Of a stretch of 7,720 bases of DNA, positions 1 to 5,914 are shown in pieces. Location of the stretch: assembly GCA_016220125.1 (NCBI GenBank), contig JACRIF010000010.1, forward strand, positions 1 to 7,720. Direction: 5' to 3'. The notes below the pieces were generated by a model. The model saw only the letters and a program-made list of their open reading frames with translations. It was not told the origin of the DNA and searched no databases. Position 1 is the first letter of the stretch. Each line of letters begins with the position of its first letter. This stretch comes from Candidatus Peregrinibacteria bacterium (GTDB lineage Bacteria; Patescibacteriota; Gracilibacteria; UM-FILTER-43-11). A program made the translations under genes and the position numbers.

Positions 1-63
1 AATAAAACTGGATAACCCCATCGAAGCCTCAATTGGAGCCCCGGCTGGAGCCCCAATGGGGAT
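1..63 (-). other. Structured 3' region after the cell-wall enzyme; possible terminator
   Basis: Non-coding stretch after the TAA stop. On the plus strand TGGAGCCCC occurs at 34-42 and 46-54 (period 12), and CCCCAATGGGG (51-61) is a near-perfect palindrome. CCCCAT (16-21) and ATGGGG (56-61) are also complementary, so the transcript could form a 6-bp stem enclosing the repeats, followed by a T-rich end (CCAGTTTTATT, bases 1-11). This could be a terminator, but the window ends there. Confidence 0.3.
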
Positions 64-3000
64 TTAAAATTTCATCTCCTCGATTTGAACCCCTTGGTAA
101 TAATATTTGATAATCGCGTCGAATTTTTTCCCGGCCTTCGCCATGCCCTCGGCGCCGCAACCGCTGAGCCCAACGCCATGCCCGTTTTGCTTCAACCCAT
201 CGCAATACGGATCCAGCACGGATTGGAGATAAGGGGTATCCTTCCAGCCCCACACCTCGAGCGCGGAAAGGGTTTTGCCGTTGCTTTGGTTGAAATAAGG
301 GGTCTTGATGAGCTTCCCGTAATAGGTGACGACTTGATTCTGGGTCGCCAGGACGGCGCTCGAAAAATTGGGGGATCGGAGCTCGACCCCGTAACCCAGA
401 TAACGCTGGAAAATAGCCGGATCGTCGGAACCGTCGTAGGGAAGCCCTGGGAATTTGCGATGCACATCGTCCATGTAATAGCGGGCGTAGGTTCTGGCCA
501 AAACAGCGAGCGCCTTTTGTTTTTCAAAAGGGGTGTCGTTCGAAACCTCGGCCAACCCCCTCATGTAATCCTCGAGCGGAAGCTCGTTGATGTAGGCGGC
601 GGTGCCATTGACCGCGCGAACCTCGAGGATGCCTCGAAATTGATTGTCGTTGAGGGTGTTGTTCCATGCGGGCCGGCGTTCCATTGTGCGGATTTCCATC
701 ACGCCGCCCTCGGAAGGAACAAATCGGATCACAGAGGAATTTCGCACATCGGTGCCAACTTGGACATGGAAATTGTCATTCACATGACGGATTTCGGCCA
801 AAGCGCCTGTCTTAAGGTCGAACAAAACCTCCCCGCTTTTCCCGACCACCTTGAAATTGCGGTTGGCGGTCACCTTGGCGTCGTCCGCGCCGTAGGAAAG
901 GCGGACTCGGAACGGTTTTTCCGCAACGGGGGTTGAAAGGGCGGGAACTTGCGAGATGGAAGTGTTTCCACTCGAGATCGGAGTCGTGGATTTGACTTTG
1001 GAGATGACCGCGGCGTTCACCCGGTTGTCGCGCGCATCGCTGAGGGGATCGATGCCCCCGGTGAGTTTGTCTCCGGAAACATTGAAATCCCATGTGGCGG
1101 TTCCCCCTTCGATCCAGCCAACCTGTTCCATGACCAATTGAAATGCCTCGCGGAATGTTCCACGGGTAGTGGGTTTCACCTTGAACAGGAAGGTGCCGAC
1201 TTCGCCAGGCTTCACCTCGGCTTCGACCAGATGCCCCGCCCGGGATTTGTTGGCCCAGGACGAACTGAGATAAAGGGCGCTGGCCCGGTCTTTCGGCAGG
1301 GAGGTTCCAAGGGCAACGGCATTCGGCCCCTTGCTCTTCCACACGGCATTCCCCAAATTCTTGAACCGAACCATGATCTCCTTCTCCTCACCGGGTCTCA
1401 AGGAAACGGTGGTGGAAGTTTGGTCCGTCTTCTGGGCCCGCAAACGGGGGGCGGGGACATGGATCAGAAATCGGGCCGTGCCTCCGCGAATTTGGATTTT
1501 TCGGAACTTTGAGTTCAAAAACACGCTGCCATCCACCTCGCGGTATGGCGCCTGGATCCAAAAATCGAACGTGGCGGTGGTTCGTGGGGGGACGGGATTC
1601 ATGGGGATGATGTCGGATTTGAACGCCTTGAGCTCTTTGGCCAAAATCCCGATCTTCATGGTATCGGCATCCCACGTCAAATCGCCGCGGTTTTCCAGGG
1701 TTATCTGAATTTTCCGCATTTCGCCGGGCATCAGGGTGGCGATGTCGGTTTTTTCCGAAATACGGGCCATGTGGATGGGTTTTTTGACAATCACATTGAA
1801 GGCCAGCCCCTTGTCCTCAAGCCAGCTCACCCGCTCGATCACCGGGGTGAATCGCTCGCGAACCTGCCCTTGGAGCTTGAGGGGAACCTCCAAATCGAAA
1901 ACAAAGGTGCCGATTTCCCCGGGCGCCACCTCGCTCTGGACCAAATGGGCCAGCCGGGTGGGGGTTTTGGGGGAAAGCGCACTGCGGTGGTCGCGGACCC
2001 CTTCGGTTCCCAAACGGATGGCATGGGGGCCGTAATTCACCCATCGGGTGTTTCCGGTGTTCTGCAACTGGAGGCTGGCCTCGATTTTCTGCCCCTGGAA
2101 AACAGTGCCGGTGGGCAACGAGGTTTTCACGACCGAATATGAGAATTGAGGCGCCTGGACTTGAACGGGAACCGTCATGGACGCGCGCGAAACCTTGTAC
2201 CGCCCGTTGACAACAGGGGCCAATTGGAAATCGGCATTGGCCGCGAAATAGCCGGATTCGAACTCCACCTTGAACGTGCCGGTGTCGCCAGGGGAAACCA
2301 TATTTTCCTGGAGGTCCGCGGCCACAAAGGTTTTATCGGAAATCAGCGGAACGACACGGGCGCTTTCACGGTCGTTGAGGGCAACATGAAGCCAGGTGTT
2401 GCTGTCCCATGCCTTGTTGCCCGTGTTCTTGAATCGCAAGACGATTTCCTTTTTTTGGTTGGGCAAAAGCGAAAGGGTTGAAACCGAACTGAGAGGCTCC
2501 GCATTGTAGTCCAAAGGTTGGGCGGTGGGTGCCGTGTCGGTGAAGGCGCCGCTTCGAACCGAGAACCCGGCGCGCTCGCGGATTTTGGGAAGCGCGGCAT
2601 ACAATTTGTCGCCGGGGCAGGAGGTGGGGCGAACATCGCGATGTCCCAGGATGTTGGGCAAATCCTTGCCTCGGAAAAGGGAATTCGCCTGGGGATCGAT
2701 GCCAAACTGCTGCGCCTTCAGGGCGACAAGGCGGATCAGGGAATTGAGGGCGGGTTCCGGCACGGGATTGCTTTGATAGTCACCGATGACCGAAATACCA
2801 AGGCTTCCGTTGTTGAAGCATTGGGCATGGGCGCCGATCACCCGATCTCCGCCGTATCGGCCCTCGTAAATATTGCCCAGGGGGTCGATCACATAATTGT
2901 AGCCGATATCGCCCCAGCCTCGGGTAAACGTGTGAAAACGGTAGATCGCCCGCATCATGGCCGCGAAATCCTGGGTATCGGTCTTGAAATCGCCATTCAG

Positions 3001-3723
3001 GTCGCGCACCTCGGAATCGGTGTGGTGGATCACGATTTTCCGTTCCTTCTTTGAGTAGGACAATGGCCACACAAGCACATCCCCGGAAGGGCTGGTGTTG
3101 ATCGTGCGGTCAGTAGCCACCTCGTCTTTGTATTTTACGGCGTAATCAGGGCAAGGATCGGCATTGGCAATGACATTGTCGCTCTCGCTGGTGGTGCCAA
3201 CCGTAAGGGAAGAGGTGTCGGGGGTCCAATAGCGAAAGGACTCGTCCGCGCCCCATTCGGAACGGGGAATGATTCTGAAGTCCGAGGGGGTTTGGGGACC
3301 GGCGAGCAGTGTGTCGCGCAGGGCCAAAGGGGCATCGGCAAAGAAAAACTCCGCGGAAAACGAAAGCAACTGCTCATTGCCCTCCGGTTTTTTCTTGAAT
3401 TGGATCGAGCGGGTCGGCGACGTGAAAAGCAAAAAAGAGGAACCGTAGCCGTCGTCATGGGTGATGACGGGTTCCCACGCATTCGGTTGCGAAGGGTTGA
3501 AATTCACCTCAAGGTCCTTCACGAAATGGTCCAACTTCAGGATGACGGAGTTGAAGGATTGTCCAAGTTGAACCACGGGGGACTGCAGACGATCGCCCGA
3601 TTTGCCTAAGGCAATTTCGCGCGTCACAGACGAATCCGCCAACACCCCCGTGCTGCGAAACAAAAAAAGGGAGATGGCGAAAAGGGGAAGCAAAAGCCTG
3701 CGATAGGGGGATTTAATCATCAT
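64..3723 (-). CDS. Secreted multidomain peptidoglycan hydrolase: PGRP/amidase_2 domain, four NBR1-like Ig modules, SpoIID/LytB domain
   Basis: Predicted exported cell-wall enzyme of 1219 residues. Residues 1-29 are a signal peptide (basic start, hydrophobic core 11-22, VLA before a likely cut after A29). Residues 30-145 are an unassigned beta-rich region. Residues 148-382 are a PGRP/amidase_2 N-acetylmuramoyl-L-alanine amidase domain: PRSEWGADES, the H233/H234 pair in VIHHT, GWGDIGYNYVID with Y275, and GHRDVRPTSCPG supplying H361 and C369 as zinc ligands. Four Ig-like modules follow (about 413-884), each with an N-x-G-x-x-x-W core (W439, W561, W684, W795). A Ser/Thr-rich linker (885-935) leads to a SpoIID/LytB domain (936-1213): LPLEDYMRGLAE, E1059 aligning with the catalytic Glu of SpoIID, KALAVLARTYA, SNGKT, C1174 and GHGVGLSG with H1182. 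Two ATGs are adjacent; the upstream one is annotated but either could serve. No Shine-Dalgarno is visible. The fold calls are strong; activity is inferred from retained residues. Confidence 0.93.
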   Translation of the reverse strand: MMIKSPYRRLLLPLFAISLFLFRSTGVLADSSVTREIALGKSGDRLQSPVVQLGQSFNSVILKLDHFVKDLEVNFNPSQPNAWEPVITHDDGYGSSFLLFTSPTRSIQFKKKPEGNEQLLSFSAEFFFADAPLALRDTLLAGPQTPSDFRIIPRSEWGADESFRYWTPDTSSLTVGTTSESDNVIANADPCPDYAVKYKDEVATDRTINTSPSGDVLVWPLSYSKKERKIVIHHTDSEVRDLNGDFKTDTQDFAAMMRAIYRFHTFTRGWGDIGYNYVIDPLGNIYEGRYGGDRVIGAHAQCFNNGSLGISVIGDYQSNPVPEPALNSLIRLVALKAQQFGIDPQANSLFRGKDLPNILGHRDVRPTSCPGDKLYAALPKIRERAGFSVRSGAFTDTAPTAQPLDYNAEPLSSVSTLSLLPNQKKEIVLRFKNTGNKAWDSNTWLHVALNDRESARVVPLISDKTFVAADLQENMVSPGDTGTFKVEFESGYFAANADFQLAPVVNGRYKVSRASMTVPVQVQAPQFSYSVVKTSLPTGTVFQGQKIEASLQLQNTGNTRWVNYGPHAIRLGTEGVRDHRSALSPKTPTRLAHLVQSEVAPGEIGTFVFDLEVPLKLQGQVRERFTPVIERVSWLEDKGLAFNVIVKKPIHMARISEKTDIATLMPGEMRKIQITLENRGDLTWDADTMKIGILAKELKAFKSDIIPMNPVPPRTTATFDFWIQAPYREVDGSVFLNSKFRKIQIRGGTARFLIHVPAPRLRAQKTDQTSTTVSLRPGEEKEIMVRFKNLGNAVWKSKGPNAVALGTSLPKDRASALYLSSSWANKSRAGHLVEAEVKPGEVGTFLFKVKPTTRGTFREAFQLVMEQVGWIEGGTATWDFNVSGDKLTGGIDPLSDARDNRVNAAVISKVKSTTPISSGNTSISQVPALSTPVAEKPFRVRLSYGADDAKVTANRNFKVVGKSGEVLFDLKTGALAEIRHVNDNFHVQVGTDVRNSSVIRFVPSEGGVMEIRTMERRPAWNNTLNDNQFRGILEVRAVNGTAAYINELPLEDYMRGLAEVSNDTPFEKQKALAVLARTYARYYMDDVHRKFPGLPYDGSDDPAIFQRYLGYGVELRSPNFSSAVLATQNQVVTYYGKLIKTPYFNQSNGKTLSALEVWGWKDTPYLQSVLDPYCDGLKQNGHGVGLSGCGAEGMAKAGKKFDAIIKYYYQGVQIEEMKF
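1072..2487 (-). repeat. Four tandem NBR1-like Ig modules encoded within the cell-wall enzyme (A-B-A-B pattern)
   Basis: Protein-level repeat of about 110-125 residues per unit. Approximate boundaries: A 413-524, B 525-649, C 650-758, D 759-884. All have an N-x-G-x-x-x-W strand; A, B and D also have a PG(D/E)xGTF motif (477-484, 600-607, 838-845), degenerate in C. B and D are closest: both carry GPxAxxLGT (565-573, 799-807) and HLVxxEVxPGExGTF, which A and C lack. This suggests duplication of a two-module unit. N-x-G-x-x-x-W is typical of the NBR1 central (N_BRCA1_IG) Ig fold; in a secreted bacterial enzyme these are probably spacers or wall/glycan-binding modules. No ligand can be inferred. 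Confidence 0.8.
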
Positions 3724-3738
3724 TTGGTTTACTCAATG

Positions 3739-3768
3739 ATTTTAACACACCCCGAAAGACCGCCACAA
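3739..3768 (-). promoter_or_regulatory. Candidate extended -10 promoter for the cell-wall enzyme
   Basis: On the minus strand TTGTGG (3763-3768) and TAAAAT (3739-3744) are 18 bases apart, and the -10 is preceded by TGT, giving the extended form TGTTAAAAT. Transcription would begin near 3732, leaving a leader of about 8-10 bases before the ATG and no room for a ribosome binding site. The -35 match is weak. It overlaps the hairpin at 3751-3779. Confidence 0.45.
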
Positions 3769-3779
3769 GAAAGTTCGGG
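3751..3779 (-). terminator. Short inverted repeat directly after the PH-domain gene stop (weak terminator candidate)
   Basis: CCCGAA and TTCGGG form a perfect 6-bp inverted repeat with a 17-base loop, starting at the base next to the stop codon of the upstream gene. What follows on the minus strand is GTGTGTTAAAAT, not a clean T run, so termination is uncertain. The dyad also covers the proposed -35 of the next gene and could instead be a regulatory site. Confidence 0.25.
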
Positions 3780-4325
3780 CTAGATGGGAAGCGGGTGCGC
3801 AGGGGGTTTTTGGCGATGGCGCGCGATTTCGAGAATCCGCTTTCCGACCCCGTCGGGATCCGCGATGTGGTCGATCTTGAAAGTGCTTCCCTCGGCCGCA
3901 CTGGTTTGGACCGTCAAATCGCCATAATGGAAAAGGGTCGGGAAGAATCCGTTGATCATGCCCGTGGTGTCTTGGATTTGCTCAAGGGAGGCGGAGGAGA
4001 CGCTGCGTTTGAAAAAGCTGATTTGGGTGATGTCGATCAGTCGATCCGTGGTGATGATGAAAACATCGAACTGCTCATCGGTCAGGTCGATGTAGGTGAC
4101 AAGCAAGCCGAACAGGAAATAGAAGGAGGCGAAAATACCGGCTATCAGCCCTTGTCTGTAAAACGATTCCAGGGGGTAAAAACGAAACCAGAAAAAGGCG
4201 AATGCCGATAGGGGCACCAGGACGAACAGGAGAAAGCCCAATGCGATTTTGATATAGACAACTGGGTGCTTGTGGATCACGTGGAGTACCTCCTCGTCGG
4301 CGCGTTGTCCCGGAAAATGCATCAT
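3780..4325 (-). CDS. Membrane protein with bacterial PH domain (bPH2/YdbS-like), 181 aa
   Basis: Small inner-membrane protein of unknown function. After FPGQRADEEVLHVIHKHP there are two hydrophobic helices (about 23-47 and 58-80), then a soluble bacterial PH-type domain (about 85-168): FIITTDRLIDI, ASLEQIQDT, FHYGDLTVQT and a final helix IADPDGVGKRILEIAR. This order (N-terminal DExVL-KHP segment, two helices, YdbS/DUF304-type domain) is common in paired genes of this family; no enzymatic motif is present and the domain probably mediates binding or assembly at the membrane. It matches the gene immediately upstream (4399-5004) in topology and motif order, so they look like diverged paralogues. 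The start is one of two adjacent ATGs (4325 or 4322), with no Shine-Dalgarno. Ends in TAG. Confidence 0.85.
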   Translation of the reverse strand: MMHFPGQRADEEVLHVIHKHPVVYIKIALGFLLFVLVPLSAFAFFWFRFYPLESFYRQGLIAGIFASFYFLFGLLVTYIDLTDEQFDVFIITTDRLIDITQISFFKRSVSSASLEQIQDTTGMINGFFPTLFHYGDLTVQTSAAEGSTFKIDHIADPDGVGKRILEIARHRQKPPAHPLPI

Positions 4326-4369
4326 AGAATTGGATTCATGGAAATCGATTCGGAAAGCTCACCGCATGG

Positions 4370-4385
4370 CGGAACGTATCAGATG
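4370..4385 (-). promoter_or_regulatory. Upstream element with extended -10 (TGATACGTT) for the 181-aa PH-domain gene
   Basis: The minus strand reads CATCTGATACGTTCCG, matching 13 of 16 positions of the element at 5042-5057 upstream of the other PH-domain gene. It contains TGATACGTT, fitting the TGNTANNNT extended -10 pattern (hexamer at 4373-4378). The element lies 44 bases before the ATG, against 37 for its partner. No convincing -35 hexamer sits at the right distance. It could be a promoter core or a shared regulator site. Confidence 0.4.
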
Positions 4386-4398
4386 TGGGAGTATTGAA

Positions 4399-5004
4399 TC
4401 ATAGTTTGTCGATGGACTGCAAATAGTGCTCGCTTTTGTCCACGACGCCCTCGGTGCCCAAAATACGGATTTCCTGTCGATGCAGGATATTTTCGCGTTT
4501 GACCCGGTTCAATTGCTCCAAGTAATAGTGGGGGTTCGGAACGAAGTTCAGGGAAACGGGGGGCGCCGCCATGGAAAGGGTGATGACCAGAGAGCCGTAA
4601 TTGAGGTAATTCCTCAAAAATCCATGGGCCACAACGCCGATATCCTGGATTTTCGTGAGATCGATGGCGTCGTTGTCGTTTTTCAGGAAAACCGTTTTCT
4701 TGCAGACGATGATGCGATTGTTGGTGACGATGATGATATCGAAAAAATAGTTGATGATCTGCAGAAAAAGCGTGTTGATGTACAAAATGGAGACGACAAT
4801 GGCCGAAAAGGCGAAAAACGAATAGAAGAACGTGATCCTGAACATGGTGACAATGGCGCCCATGACGAAAAAAAACACGAAGGTCATGACGCCGATCAGG
4901 AGCCCGAAAATCACCGGCTTTAAAAAGTGGGTCCAATGCTTCCGGAAAAAAAATTGGACCTCTTCGTATCGCGCCTGTATTCCAAGAGTGCCTCGATTGG
5001 CCAT
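4399..5004 (-). CDS. Membrane protein with bacterial PH-like domain, 201 aa
   Basis: Second PH-type membrane protein, function unknown. A short N-terminal segment ending RKHW precedes two hydrophobic helices (about 27-52 and 58-82), then a PH-like domain (about 87-167) with IIIVTNNRIIVCKKTVFLKND, AIDLTKIQDI, FLRNYLNYGSLVITLS and VPNPHYYLEQLNRVKRE. These align with FIITTDRLIDI, ASLEQIQDT, FHYGDLTVQT and IADPDGVGKRILEI in the 3780-4325 product. A C-terminal extension of about 35 residues (EIRILGTEGVVDKSEHYLQ) has no counterpart there. The two genes are 73 bases apart and may be co-transcribed, although each has its own promoter-like element, and the products may form one complex. ATG start, no Shine-Dalgarno in the roughly 35-base leader, TGA stop. 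Confidence 0.85.
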   Translation of the reverse strand: MANRGTLGIQARYEEVQFFFRKHWTHFLKPVIFGLLIGVMTFVFFFVMGAIVTMFRITFFYSFFAFSAIVVSILYINTLFLQIINYFFDIIIVTNNRIIVCKKTVFLKNDNDAIDLTKIQDIGVVAHGFLRNYLNYGSLVITLSMAAPPVSLNFVPNPHYYLEQLNRVKRENILHRQEIRILGTEGVVDKSEHYLQSIDKL

Positions 5005-5041
5005 AAACTTGGGTTAGGCTCGGGAGGGACCTGGATCGATA

Positions 5042-5073
5042 CTGATCGTATCATATGTTTGGGTTTTGGTAAA
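5042..5073 (-). promoter_or_regulatory. Candidate promoter for the 201-aa PH-domain gene: TTTACC - 17 - TGA-TACGAT
   Basis: Minus-strand TTTACC (5068-5073) is 17 bases from TACGAT (5045-5050), which is preceded by TGA, giving the extended -10 TGATACGAT. The 16 bases at 5042-5057 (CATATGATACGATCAG) match 13 of 16 of those upstream of the neighbouring PH-domain gene. A dyad, GATAC-TGATC-GTATC at 5038-5052, overlaps the -10 and could be an operator. The start would lie near 5038, about 33 bases before the ATG. Confidence 0.5.
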
Positions 5074-5086
5074 GCCCATGCCCCAT

Positions 5087-5914
5087 TCAACGGGATTCCA
5101 TCCAGAGCCCGAGGATGAAAAGGGGGAAGGTGACGGTGGCGCGCCAAATGCGCTTGAAACGCCGGGGTTCCCGGATCAGTCTCCACAACCATTCCAAACC
5201 GACTTTCCGCAAAAGCGCTGGGGCGCGGCGCACCATGCCCGAATGGAAGTCAAAGGCGCCTCCGACTCCGATGGCCACCCGAACCGAGGGCATGAGGGGA
5301 AGGTTTCGGCGGATCCAGAATTCCTGCGCAGGGCTGCCATAGGCCACGAATAGGATCTGGGGTTGGGCAAGATGGATACGACGCAAGACTTCCGCGTCGT
5401 CGCTGGGGTCGGGGGAGCCTTGAAAACAGCCCACAAACGAGGCTTCGGGGGCAGCAATGGTCAGTTTTTGGATCGCTGCCTCCGCGACGCCCTCTCGGGC
5501 GCCCAACAGGAAAAGCGACCAACCCTTGGATCCGGAAAGCGTGGCAATCCGTTTCATCAAATCCGTGCCCGTCACCCGCTCGCGAATGGGGTGTCGGATG
5601 GCGCGTGGGCGAAAAAGGATGGAGGCAAGGGAACCAAGCCATCGGAGGCGGGACAAAACCCCGGATGGGGAAGGGGATTTTTGCAAAAGATGGGATGCCC
5701 ACAGGATTCCGATGCCATCGGGGGTCCTCAGTTGCGCGTTGCGGAGCAATTCCAAAAACGACGGATTGCGCGACGCCTCGAGGATCATCTCGGGGTTCAC
5801 CGTCGCAAGTTGCGTCTGGGGTCCATGGGCAATGGCCGTTTCAATGCGACCCAGGACTTCATCGACTGTGAGATTGTCGATAGGAATGCCGGCGATTTGA
5901 ATTGGCTTATCCAT
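5087..5914 (-). CDS. WecG/TagA/CpsF-family glycosyltransferase (GT26)
   Basis: Predicted GT26 glycosyltransferase of 275 residues that transfers a sugar (N-acetylmannosamine or its uronic acid in studied members) from a UDP donor to a lipid-linked acceptor for surface polysaccharide or teichoic-acid-type polymers. Motifs in order: IAGIPIDNLT (7-16), TVNPEM (38-43), TPDGIGI (64-70) with D66 at the proposed catalytic-base position, RVTGTDL (113-119), LLGA (136-139), AYGSPAQEFWI (191-201), GVGGAFDFHSG (216-226), and RRAPALL..GLEWLWRLIREPRRFKR (229-255), the C-terminal segment that membrane-targets TagA. A basic/hydrophobic segment (about 78-110) makes the PDG-to-RVTGTDL gap longer than in standard members. 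I prefer the ATG at 5914; a TTG five codons upstream is less likely. Its ATGGATAA overlaps the methyltransferase end by 8 bases, suggesting translational coupling. Acceptor and exact sugar are unknown. Confidence 0.92.
   Translation of the reverse strand: MDKPIQIAGIPIDNLTVDEVLGRIETAIAHGPQTQLATVNPEMILEASRNPSFLELLRNAQLRTPDGIGILWASHLLQKSPSPSGVLSRLRWLGSLASILFRPRAIRHPIRERVTGTDLMKRIATLSGSKGWSLFLLGAREGVAEAAIQKLTIAAPEASFVGCFQGSPDPSDDAEVLRRIHLAQPQILFVAYGSPAQEFWIRRNLPLMPSVRVAIGVGGAFDFHSGMVRRAPALLRKVGLEWLWRLIREPRRFKRIWRATVTFPLFILGLWMESR

Noticed and set aside
4..14. AAAACTGGATA, also present at 6694-6704, considered as a shared intergenic repeat
   Set aside because: An 11-base exact match is expected several times by chance in a window of this size, and flanking bases do not match.
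85..936. A 283-codon open frame on the plus strand opposite the SpoIID region
   Set aside because: It lies wholly antisense to a domain with clear family motifs, shows no recognisable motif, and long antisense frames are expected opposite such coding DNA.
949..3609. Several plus-strand open frames of 100-190 codons (949-1512, 1771-2142, 2518-3054, 3292-3609)
   Set aside because: All are antisense to the same large gene and read as low-complexity Gly/Arg-rich strings without family motifs.
4362..4372. CCGCATGGCGG hairpin in the leader of the 181-aa PH-domain gene
   Set aside because: Only four base pairs around a three-base loop; too small to distinguish from chance.
5061..5077. Imperfect hairpin GGGTTTTGGTAAAGCCC between the glycosyltransferase and a PH-domain gene, considered as a terminator
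   Set aside because: It has one mismatch, a three-base loop and no T run after it, and it overlaps a better-supported promoter.
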